This document shows positions 1 through 5,424 of a DNA stretch of 5,729 nucleotides, piece after piece. The position numbers were made by a program, and so were the translations under genes. Origin of the DNA: Fusobacteriales bacterium. GTDB taxonomy: Bacteria; Fusobacteriota; Fusobacteriia; Fusobacteriales; Leptotrichiaceae. Under the pieces are notes generated by a model. That model saw only the letters and a list, made by a program, of their open reading frames with translations, made no database searches and was not told the origin of the DNA. The stretch's first letter is position 1. Each line of letters starts with the position of its first letter. The DNA lies in assembly GCA_031285605.1 (NCBI GenBank), contig JAITVW010000075.1, forward strand, positions 1-5,729, in the 5' to 3' direction.

Positions 1-23
1 AATAAAAACAGGAGGAAGAAGAA

Positions 24-776
24 ATGCTTGAAACAAAAATAAAGTTTTATAAAGGGAGAGTGTCATTAAACGTACTGGCAAAAGATCTGTCGAATGCGAA
101 GGAAATATATGAAGCATCGGAAGGTCATGTGGTGGTTGGATTGTTATCAAAGAATTATGAAAAGATAGAAGACGGAGTGTCAGAAGTAAAGGAGTATCTG
201 AAAGAACTGGGAGTGGTATCTGTGGGTCTTGGAGGAGGAGATCCGAGTCAGTTTGAGAAAGCGGCGCTGATATCATGTGAAACAGATCCTGGGCATGTAA
301 ATCAGGTATTTACAGGAGCGGGATATGCGGCAGGAGCCTTAAGAGCGAAGGGATATGGGAGAACATATATAAATGTATTAATGAGTCCGACAGGAGAGCC
401 GGGCAAGGTAAAGATAAGCACAGGAGAGCAGAGTGAAAAGGAGAAAGCGGCAATAGTGGATGTAGATACAGCAATAGCAATGGTAAAGGATATGAGAGCC
501 CATTCAGTGAAATTCTTTCCAATGGGAGGACTAAAATCACTGGAGGAACTGAAAGAAGTGGTAAAGGCAAGTGAAAGAGGGAGACTGGAGCTGATAGAAC
601 CAACAGGTGGAATAGATTTGTATAATTTTGAGGAGATACTAAAGGTGTGTTTGGAAAGTAATATACCAAGAATAATGCCGCATATATACGGCTCAATAAT
701 AGATAAGGAAACGGGACTTACAAAAGTGGAAGACATAAAAAAACTTTATGAAATTGTAAAAAAGCTGGTAAAATAA
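24..776 (+). CDS. dgaF: KDGP aldolase, DgaF family (2-dehydro-3-deoxy-6-phosphogluconate aldolase)
   Basis: This 250-residue cytoplasmic enzyme is predicted to split 2-keto-3-deoxygluconate 6-phosphate into pyruvate and glyceraldehyde 3-phosphate, the last step of D-glucosaminate breakdown. Family-type motifs run along the whole length: RVSLNVLA (12-19), EGHVVVGLLSKNY (33-45), VGLGGGDP (67-74), DPGHVNQVFTGAGYA (88-102), LMSPTGEPGKVKISTG (119-134), VKFFPMGG (162-169), EPTGGIDL (192-199) and PHIYGSIID (219-227). By analogy with the KFFP motif of classical KDPG aldolases, K163 is the likely Schiff-base lysine; that is inference. The start follows an AGGAGG site at 10-15 with 8 bases of spacing, and the N-terminus matches the length usual for the family. 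The gene lies 72 bases ahead of a complete mannose-type PTS, which supports a DgaF role. A related substrate, a different sugar acid, remains possible. Confidence 0.88.
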   Translation: MLETKIKFYKGRVSLNVLAKDLSNAKEIYEASEGHVVVGLLSKNYEKIEDGVSEVKEYLKELGVVSVGLGGGDPSQFEKAALISCETDPGHVNQVFTGAGYAAGALRAKGYGRTYINVLMSPTGEPGKVKISTGEQSEKEKAAIVDVDTAIAMVKDMRAHSVKFFPMGGLKSLEELKEVVKASERGRLELIEPTGGIDLYNFEEILKVCLESNIPRIMPHIYGSIIDKETGLTKVEDIKKLYEIVKKLVK

Positions 777-848
777 GCTGACATAGTAATGGAAATTTTG
801 TTACATAAAAAATAATTAGAAATAAAGGAAAAATACAAGGAGGAGAGA

Positions 849-1259
849 ATGGGAAAAGAACTGGAAATTTTGCTGCTGACACATGGAGACTGGGGAAAAT
901 ATATCATTGAAGCAGGAAAAATGATAGTAGGAAATGTAGAGCGTGTATCACAAATATCATTGAACCCGACAGATACTTTTGAAGAATTTTATGAAAAAGT
1001 AGAAAAGAAAGTTTCTGAAATGAAAGAGGGCTCTTTGGTAATAACAGATATATTCGGCGGAACGACTACAAATGCGGCTGCAAAACTGAGTTTGAGTTAC
1101 AAAATAAATATAATTTCGGGGTTAAACGCACCGCTTTTATTCGAGGCTCTGTTAAATATAGATTCTATCAATGAGGACAGCGTATTGGACAGCATAGTAG
1201 AGGAAGGAAGAGATAGTTGTAAAAACATACTAAAAGAATTAAGAAAAATGACAAAATAA
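849..1259 (+). CDS. PTS mannose/sorbose-family EIIA subunit
   Basis: This is a soluble 136-residue EIIA protein of the mannose PTS superfamily. It takes phosphate from HPr-His and hands it to the EIIB subunit encoded next. The phosphorylated residue should be H12 in LTHGDWG (10-16). The family's second signature is VITDIFGG (64-71), whose D67 corresponds to the conserved aspartate beside the active histidine, followed by SGLNAPLLFEAL (90-101). IIA is a stand-alone protein here, whereas in E. coli ManX it is fused to IIB; the length fits a single EIIA domain. A strong AGGAGG at 838-843, 5 bases before the ATG, fixes the start. The 72-base gap upstream is longer than the other gaps of the operon but shows no clear promoter. 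The subunit is expected to serve a sugar-acid transporter such as that for D-glucosaminate, judged from the adjacent aldolase gene. Confidence 0.9.
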   Translation: MGKELEILLLTHGDWGKYIIEAGKMIVGNVERVSQISLNPTDTFEEFYEKVEKKVSEMKEGSLVITDIFGGTTTNAAAKLSLSYKINIISGLNAPLLFEALLNIDSINEDSVLDSIVEEGRDSCKNILKELRKMTK

Positions 1260-1277
1260 AATCAGGGAGGAAAGATA

Positions 1278-1763
1278 ATGGCAGAATTAGTTTTAACAAG
1301 AATAGACAGCAGGCTTATACACGGACAGGTAGTTACAAAATGGGTCGGTCAGTCAGGAGCAAACAGAATAATAGTAGTAAGCAATGAACTGGTAAATGAC
1401 GAATTTATGAAAAATATTTATCTGATGGCTGCACCGCCAAGTGTAAAAGTAGATGTATACGGTACTGAAGAGGCAGGACAGCTTTGGAAGGAAGATCAGT
1501 TCGGAACAGGAAAAGTACTTCTGCTCTTCCCGAGTCTGGCAGTATTAAGACAAACGCTGGACGCCGGACTTGAAGTGGGAAAATTGCAGGTAGGCGGTCT
1601 CGGCGGCGGACCGAGCAGGAAAGTAGTATTCCAGAATATTACTCTTGACGACAAAGATGTGGAGATACTGAAAGAACTTGCCGGAAAAGGAGTAGATATT
1701 ATATTCCAGACTATTCCGGAGGATAAGCCGCAAAAATTTGAAGAAATTTTAAAAAAATATTGA
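1278..1763 (+). CDS. PTS mannose/sorbose-family EIIB subunit
   Basis: This 161-residue cytoplasmic EIIB subunit carries phosphate from EIIA to the sugar as it passes through the IIC-IID membrane complex. The hallmark RIDSRLIHGQV lies at residues 8-18, and H15 is the expected phosphorylation site. Other family features are VVSNELVNDEF (33-43), a mid-protein stretch of the form KVLLLFPS (79-86) and the glycine-rich VGGLGGGPSRK (105-115). Length is normal for a single EIIB domain. The gene starts 18 bases after the EIIA stop, with GGGAGG at 1265-1270 and 7 bases of spacing, so it is certainly co-transcribed with its neighbours. The subfamily (mannose, sorbose, glucosaminate, glucoselysine) cannot be read from the motif alone; the aldolase gene upstream favours a sugar acid. 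Confidence 0.93.
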   Translation: MAELVLTRIDSRLIHGQVVTKWVGQSGANRIIVVSNELVNDEFMKNIYLMAAPPSVKVDVYGTEEAGQLWKEDQFGTGKVLLLFPSLAVLRQTLDAGLEVGKLQVGGLGGGPSRKVVFQNITLDDKDVEILKELAGKGVDIIFQTIPEDKPQKFEEILKKY

Positions 1764-1770
1764 TTAGGTT

Positions 1771-1778
1771 GGTGAAGG
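1771..1778 (+). promoter_or_regulatory. Ribosome binding site of the EIIC gene, atypical
   Basis: Unlike the other operon genes, which have AGGAGG or GGGAGG, this start has GGTGAAGG. GGTGA at 1771-1775 can pair with the outer part of the anti-Shine-Dalgarno sequence at 6 bases of spacing. The alternative GAAGG at 1774-1778 would sit only 3 bases from the ATG at 1782. Either way it looks weaker than the sites of the soluble subunits, which could lower the output of the membrane component. Confidence 0.5.
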
Positions 1779-1781
1779 AAA

Positions 1782-2537
1782 ATGAATAATTTAGTAATTG
1801 CGATTTGTATGGGGTTGATTTATTGGTTCACAAGATTAAGACTCGGATATACTTTTTCGTCTATTTTGTTTCAGCCTGTGAGTGTAGGTCTTGCAGTGGG
1901 ACTGCTTTATGGTGATGTATCTAAGGGAATGATGATAGGAGCTGCGGTACAGTTAGTTTATCTTGGGGTAACATCCACTCCCGGAGGAAATGTACCTTCG
2001 GATCCGGCGCTTGCCTCATGCGTGGCAATACCCATAGCACTTCAGACAGGAATGGATCCTAAGCTTGCAGTAGCATTAGCAGTACCATTCGGAGTACTTG
2101 GAATCTTTTTGGATCAAATAAGAAGAACAACTAACTCATTTTGGGTTCATATGGCTGATAAATATGCAGAAGATGCTAATACACAGGGAATAATGAGATG
2201 TGCATTTTTATATCCCGCATTAATGGGATTTTTGTTAAGATTTCCACTGGTTTTCGTAGCTACTTATTATGGAGAATCTGTAGTTCAGAGATTCTTAAGC
2301 ATAATGCCGGGGTGGCTGCTTCACTCATTTGAAATAGTAGGGGGAATACTTCCTGCACTTGGATTTGCGATAACGATAATGGTTATAGGGAAAAAACATC
2401 TTATACCGTTTTTCATACTCGGATATTTCGGGGTAAAGTATCTGAATATAGATGTAATGGCTGCAGCCATATTCGGAGCATGTTTCGCATTGTTATTTAC
2501 GTATCTTAACGCGCAGAGAAAGACACAGGAGGGATAA
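1782..2537 (+). CDS. PTS mannose/sorbose-family EIIC membrane subunit
   Basis: This 251-residue integral membrane protein pairs with EIID to form the sugar translocation channel. Hydrophobic helices cover most of the chain, for example about residues 3-16, 31-45, 95-112, 140-162 and 185-203, with further segments to about 241. The conserved substrate-region motif is recognisable as GAAVQLVYLGVTSTPGGNVP (53-72), followed by SDPALAS (73-79). GGILPALGFA (187-196) and LIPFFILGY (207-215) are also typical of the C-terminal half. The chain ends in a short charged tail, which is normal for the family. It begins 18 bases after EIIB and ends 2 bases before EIID. Its 3' end contains the ribosome binding site of the next gene, so translation of the two membrane subunits is probably coupled. 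The substrate is inferred from the upstream aldolase gene. Confidence 0.93.
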   Translation: MNNLVIAICMGLIYWFTRLRLGYTFSSILFQPVSVGLAVGLLYGDVSKGMMIGAAVQLVYLGVTSTPGGNVPSDPALASCVAIPIALQTGMDPKLAVALAVPFGVLGIFLDQIRRTTNSFWVHMADKYAEDANTQGIMRCAFLYPALMGFLLRFPLVFVATYYGESVVQRFLSIMPGWLLHSFEIVGGILPALGFAITIMVIGKKHLIPFFILGYFGVKYLNIDVMAAAIFGACFALLFTYLNAQRKTQEG

Positions 2538-2539
2538 AA

Positions 2540-3370
2540 ATGGAAGAAAAAAACTATGAAATCAAAGTAGACAAAAAAGATATAAGAAAGTCATGGTGGA
2601 TATGGTATCTGGGAGCAGAAGTATCAAACTCTTATGAAAGACTGCAAAGCTTGATATTCTGTGCTTCAATGATACCGGTGCTGAAAAAATTATATAAGGA
2701 TAAAGCAGAGCTGTCAGAAGCTTTGAAAAGACACTTGAACTTCTATAATACTGAGGGAATAGCAGGAAGTATAGTAAATGGTATAACTATAGCCATGGAG
2801 GAACAAAAAGCAAATAATGAACAGGGAAGTACAGATGCAGCAATAACAGGGATAAAAACAGGATTAATGGGACCTATTGCAGGAATAGGCGATTCAATAA
2901 TATGGGCAGCAGTTATGCCGATAATAATAGCTTTATTCCTTCCGTTTGCAATAAATGGCAATGCACTTGGTGCTGTAATGCCTATAATTCTTTATACGGG
3001 AGTAACTGTACTTATAGGTTATTATCTGTGTATAAAAGGTTATGTAATAGGTAAAAACTCTATTTTGCAGTTATTACAGGACGGAAAGGTAAAAGACCTT
3101 ATAGATGGTGCAAGTGTGCTGGGTCTTTTCATGATGGGATCACTTTCAGCAAGTTATATAAAACTGGAAACTCCTTTTAAAATAGCAATAGCAAATTCAC
3201 AGCCGATAATGATACAGGAAATATTGAATTCAATAGCTCCGGGATTGCTGGAATTAGCAGCAGTATTTGGAATTTACTGGTTCTTGAAAACAAAAGGACC
3301 CAGATATAATATAATAATGATAGCTATAATAGTATTCAGTATTGTTTGTTCGATTTTGGGATTGTTATAA
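2540..3370 (+). CDS. PTS mannose/sorbose-family EIID membrane subunit
   Basis: This 276-residue EIID subunit is unique to the mannose PTS superfamily and assembles with EIIC in the membrane. The long amphipathic N-terminal part includes a WWIWYLGAEVSNSYERLQS region (19-37) and LNFYNTEG (66-73), matching the family's FFNT-type motif. The signature GIKTGLMGPIAGIGDSIIW sits at 104-122. Membrane segments follow at about 123-138, 145-166, 190-206, 234-249 and 256-274. The AGGAGG at 2527-2532 lies within the end of the EIIC gene, 7 bases before this ATG, and only 2 bases separate the two reading frames. It is the last gene of the operon and its TAA overlaps the foot of the terminator hairpin. Length is in the usual 270-300 range, and there are no signs of damage. 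Confidence 0.94.
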   Translation: MEEKNYEIKVDKKDIRKSWWIWYLGAEVSNSYERLQSLIFCASMIPVLKKLYKDKAELSEALKRHLNFYNTEGIAGSIVNGITIAMEEQKANNEQGSTDAAITGIKTGLMGPIAGIGDSIIWAAVMPIIIALFLPFAINGNALGAVMPIILYTGVTVLIGYYLCIKGYVIGKNSILQLLQDGKVKDLIDGASVLGLFMMGSLSASYIKLETPFKIAIANSQPIMIQEILNSIAPGLLELAAVFGIYWFLKTKGPRYNIIMIAIIVFSIVCSILGLL

Positions 3371-3397
3371 AAAAGGGCTTCGGCTCTTTTTTATTTT
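3368..3397. terminator. Bidirectional intrinsic terminator after the PTS operon
   Basis: AAAAGGGC (3371-3378) pairs with GCTCTTTT (3383-3390) around a TTCG loop closed by C-G, the stable cUUCGg tetraloop. There is one G-T wobble, and two more A-T pairs are possible at the base. The + strand transcript runs into a T-rich tail. The minus strand also reads as a stem followed by six T residues, so it can stop transcripts from both sides. Confidence 0.85.
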
Positions 3398-3412
3398 AAC
3401 CTGTAAATGGAT

Positions 3413-3643
3413 TTAGTATAAAGAATTAAGTATTTCCTGTAAATCAGCAATGATAACATCTCCGATTGTCTCTATTTCATGTGAAGCAGGAGTGGATAAT
3501 AATGAAAATTACAGAGTAGTAATAAATTTGAAAGCAGTATTTTGAAAATGCAAAAATTCTTTTTTGCCGGAATAATGTATTTTAGGGAAAGAGATTTCTA
3601 ATAAAAAAAGGAAATTGGCTGAAGTAGTCAGAATACTTTGTTT
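3413..3643 (-). pseudogene. Possible decayed minus-strand gene fragment
   Basis: On the minus strand, 77 codons from 3643 down to the stop at 3413-3415 contain only one internal stop (TAA at 3509-3511) and no ATG. At about 30% GC one stop per 12-13 codons is expected. The last part reads like a genuine protein C-terminus: TPASHEIETIGDVIIADL, then QEILNSLY and stop. The end lies 20 bases from the hairpin at 3368-3397, which works in both directions, as expected for two convergent genes. I do not recognise the family. The plus strand has a shorter competing open frame from the ATG at 3450, which looks like the antisense shadow. Chance cannot be ruled out, because the composition is simple and six frames were open to inspection. 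Otherwise the region 3398-3680 shows no recognisable element. Confidence 0.3.
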
Positions 3644-3680
3644 TTAAGGGTTTGTGTGGTGTGGTACTATATTTTGGGAG

Positions 3681-3749
3681 AATTATTTTATATTTTTTTT
3701 CAATTTAATCAATAAAAGTATTGACAAAAAAATGAAAAAGTGATAATAT
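3681..3749 (+). promoter_or_regulatory. Promoter of the tRNA operon with UP-like A/T tract
   Basis: A perfect -35 TTGACA lies at 3721-3726. The -10 is either TAATAT (3744-3749, spacing 17) or GATAAT (3742-3747, spacing 15). The 40 bases before the -35 (3681-3720) are almost pure A/T with T and A tracts, like the UP elements of stable-RNA promoters. A start near 3756 would leave a leader of about 16 bases before the first tRNA. Confidence 0.75.
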
Positions 3750-3761
3750 AGTTTTTGTCAA
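3721..3761. repeat. 10-bp perfect inverted repeat around the tRNA promoter
   Basis: TTGACAAAAA at 3721-3730 is repeated as its exact reverse complement TTTTTGTCAA at 3752-3761, with 21 bases between. The left arm contains the -35 hexamer and the right arm covers the likely transcription start. The left arm would not be transcribed, so any role would be in DNA, for example as an operator, rather than an RNA hairpin. It may be coincidental, since both arms are rich in A/T. Confidence 0.5.
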
Positions 3762-3771
3762 GTAAAAAAGA

Positions 3772-3848
3772 CGGTGCATAGCGCAGCTCGGTAGCGTACC
3801 TGCCTTGGGAGCAGGGGGTCGCAGGTTCAAATCCTGCTGCACCGACCA
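3772..3848 (+). tRNA. tRNA-Pro(TGG)
   Basis: This is a complete 77-base cloverleaf. The acceptor stem CGGTGCA/TGCACCG starts with C, as is usual for bacterial tRNA-Pro. The anticodon stem CCTGC/GCAGG encloses the loop CTTGGGA, giving anticodon TGG. The T arm is GCAGG-TTCAAAT-CCTGC, the discriminator base is A and CCA is encoded. It is the first gene of the five-tRNA array. Confidence 0.97.
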
Positions 3849-3854
3849 GAATAT

Positions 3855-3930
3855 GCGGGAGTAGCTCAGTTGGTAGAGCGTCAGCCTTCCAAGCTGAATG
3901 TCGCGAGTTCGACCCTCGTCTCCCGCTCCA
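3855..3930 (+). tRNA. tRNA-Gly(TCC)
   Basis: This is a 76-base cloverleaf with acceptor stem GCGGGAG/CTCCCGC and discriminator T followed by encoded CCA. The anticodon stem TCAGC/GCTGA carries the loop CTTCCAA, giving anticodon TCC, which reads GGA and GGG. It follows tRNA-Pro by 6 bases. Confidence 0.97.
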
Positions 3931-3940
3931 CTAATTTTAT

Positions 3941-4017
3941 GGTGACCGTAGTTCAGTTGGTAGAGCGCCAGTTTGTGGTACTGGTTGTCGCGGGTTCGAG
4001 CCCCGTCGGTCACCCCA
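3941..4017 (+). tRNA. tRNA-His(GTG)
   Basis: This is a 77-base cloverleaf. The anticodon stem CCAGT/ACTGG holds the loop TTGTGGT, giving anticodon GTG. The extra 5' G at 3941 (G-1) faces C73 at 4014, the identity pair of tRNA-His recognised by histidyl-tRNA synthetase, and CCA follows at 4015-4017. The start was set to include G-1. Confidence 0.96.
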
Positions 4018-4044
4018 GTTATTTTAATGGCAACAGAATAGTAT

Positions 4045-4120
4045 GAGCCATTAGCTCAGTCGGTAGAGCACATGACTTTTAATCATGGTGTCACTGGTTC
4101 GATTCCAGTATGGCTCACCA
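4045..4120 (+). tRNA. tRNA-Lys(TTT)
   Basis: This is a 76-base cloverleaf with acceptor stem GAGCCAT/ATGGCTC, discriminator A and encoded CCA. The anticodon stem CATGA/TCATG with loop CTTTTAA gives anticodon TTT. The T arm is ACTGG-TTCGATT-CCAGT. A 27-base spacer separates it from tRNA-His. Confidence 0.97.
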
Positions 4121-4128
4121 TCTTTTAT

Positions 4129-4212
4129 GCGAGAGTGGTGAAATTGGTAGACGCACTAGACTTAGGATCTAGCGCCTTTGGTGTGTGGGTTCGAGTCCCA
4201 CCTCTCGCACCA
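4129..4212 (+). tRNA. tRNA-Leu(TAG)
   Basis: This 84-base class II tRNA has acceptor stem GCGAGAG/CTCTCGC, discriminator A and encoded CCA. The anticodon stem CTAGA/TCTAG with loop CTTAGGA gives anticodon TAG. A long variable arm (CGCC-TTT-GGTG type) confirms leucine rather than a class I tRNA. It is the last member of the array. Confidence 0.97.
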
Positions 4213-4239
4213 TTAAAAAATTAAAATATTTAGATAAAT

Positions 4240-4270
4240 AAAAAGAGATATTGTCTCTTTTTTTGTTTTA
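4240..4270 (+). terminator. Intrinsic terminator of the tRNA operon
   Basis: AAAAAGAGA (4240-4248) pairs with TCTCTTTTT (4254-4262) around a five-base loop TATTG, and the T run continues to 4264 and again after one G. It lies 27 bases after the CCA end of tRNA-Leu, so the five tRNAs appear to form one transcript. Confidence 0.85.
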
Positions 4271-4362
4271 AAAAAAGAATATATGGTAACAAATGCTGTT
4301 AATTCAAGGTGTCTAATCTTAAGCATATATTTAATATATGGATTATGATGATTTTAAAATAC

Positions 4363-4391
4363 TTGAATAAGCTTTAAAATTGTAATATAAT
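4363..4391 (+). promoter_or_regulatory. Sigma-70-type promoter of the peptide permease operon
   Basis: TTGAAT at 4363-4368 and a perfect TATAAT at 4386-4391 are separated by 17 bases. Transcription should start near 4398, giving a leader of about 49 bases with no strong hairpin. This promoter, together with the terminator before it, separates the transporter genes from the tRNA operon. An AT palindrome with 7-bp arms (4324-4340) lies just upstream. Confidence 0.75.
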
Positions 4392-4446
4392 AGAGTATCA
4401 TGCCAAAAAATGATTAAAATAAATATTTCTAATAAAGGAGTTAGTA

Positions 4447-5421
4447 ATGAAAAATTTACTTCGTTTTTTAACAACAAGAATATTCAGCGGAGTCATTACA
4501 TTGTGGCTTGTTATAACAATAACTTTTTTTCTTCTGCATATGTTGCCGGGAGATCCTTTTGAAAGTGAAAAGGCAATACCGGCTCATATAAAAGCAAATA
4601 TGATGAAACAATATCACTTGGATAAACCACTTCATATCCAGTATTTTTACTACTTAAAGGCTATTGCCAGAGGTGATCTGGGTGAATCTATGAAAAACAG
4701 AGGAAGAAGAGTAAATACAGTTATAGAGGAAAGTTTCCCGGTATCAGCAGATCTTGGAGCAAGAGCAGTAATATTTTCTCTTGTGGTAGGAATACCTATT
4801 GGGATAATAGCAGCATTAAAAAGAGGAAAAGTATCCGACAGCGGAGTCATGATGATTGCTGTCATAGGAATATCAGTGCCGAGTTTTGTCCTTGCAGGTC
4901 TTCTGCAGAGATTTTTTATAGGAGTATATAATCAGGTCTGGATAGATAAGTGGCATTTGCCCCTTATGAAGATAAGGATGGCTGGTTGGGACGGTCCTGA
5001 ATACAGAATCCTTCCCGTAATTGCACTTGGTTTATATACCGTAGCAGTAATAGCGAGATTAATGAGAAATAAAATGATAGAAGTAATGGGACAGGATTAT
5101 ATAAAGCTTGCCATAGCAAAAGGAGTGTCGTCTAAGACTCTTATATTTAAACATGCATTCAGAAATGCTGTTCTGCCTGTAGTAACTATAATGGGACCGA
5201 CAATAGCGGCAATACTTACAGGATCATTTGTAATAGAGAATATGTTTTCTATACCCGGCCTTGGAAAATACTACATAGACAGTATATATCAGAGAGATTA
5301 TACAATGGTATTGGGAATTACGGTATTTTATGCCGCTTTTCTGATCTTTATGATAATTGTAGTAGATTTATTATATGTATTAATTGATCCTAGAATAAAG
5401 TTAGGGAAAGGAACGGAATGA
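4447..5421 (+). CDS. Oligopeptide/dipeptide ABC transporter permease, DppB/OppB family
   Basis: This 324-residue inner-membrane permease forms half of the channel of a peptide- or nickel-type ABC importer. Family features include the N-terminal helix (about 13-31) leading into HMLPGDPF (31-38), YHLDKPL (56-62) and a large external region ending in GDLGESM (76-82). Helices follow at about 104-123, 132-152, 188-206, 245-263 and 287-312. The cytoplasmic EAA loop that docks on the ATPase is GQDYIKLAIAKG (215-226) plus KHAFRNAVLPV (235-245), followed by FVIENMFSIPGLG (261-273). The start follows AAGGAG at 4435-4440 with 6 bases of spacing. It overlaps no other gene and is the first gene of its operon; the partner permease begins 3 bases after its stop. 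No substrate-binding protein lies upstream, so ligand identity (dipeptide, oligopeptide, nickel, glutathione) cannot be settled here. Confidence 0.94.
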   Translation: MKNLLRFLTTRIFSGVITLWLVITITFFLLHMLPGDPFESEKAIPAHIKANMMKQYHLDKPLHIQYFYYLKAIARGDLGESMKNRGRRVNTVIEESFPVSADLGARAVIFSLVVGIPIGIIAALKRGKVSDSGVMMIAVIGISVPSFVLAGLLQRFFIGVYNQVWIDKWHLPLMKIRMAGWDGPEYRILPVIALGLYTVAVIARLMRNKMIEVMGQDYIKLAIAKGVSSKTLIFKHAFRNAVLPVVTIMGPTIAAILTGSFVIENMFSIPGLGKYYIDSIYQRDYTMVLGITVFYAAFLIFMIIVVDLLYVLIDPRIKLGKGTE

Positions 5422-5424
5422 TTG

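Noticed and set aside
302..736. Two long minus-strand open frames (144 and 128 codons) opposite the aldolase gene
   Set aside because: The aldolase coding strand is purine-rich and poor in the triplets that give antisense stops. The predicted peptides are low-complexity Ser/Pro/Leu chains, and the sense protein has clear family motifs.
3400..3444. Nine-base direct repeat CCTGTAAAT at 3400-3408 and 3436-3444
   Set aside because: There are only two copies, in AT-rich DNA, with no array, no flanking element and no link to an insertion.
3450..3545. Plus-strand short open frame of about 31 codons starting at ATG 3450
   Set aside because: It has no ribosome binding site, and its product looks like the antisense of the more protein-like minus-strand frame.
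3662..3670. Extended -10-like TGGTACTAT that could be a second promoter for the tRNA operon
   Set aside because: The -35 position (3642-3647) has only a T-rich sequence, and a much better promoter lies 60 bases downstream.
3705..4013. A 102-codon open frame on the minus strand across the Pro, Gly and His tRNA genes
   Set aside because: It is the antisense reading of three tRNAs; the GRTRDIQLGRL type of peptide is a well-known false annotation over tRNA arrays. The tRNA folds are complete and explain the sequence.
3772..4212. The tRNA array as an integration site with a mobile element or attachment repeat
   Set aside because: No copy of a tRNA 3' end, integrase gene or insertion-sequence end was seen on either side within the window.
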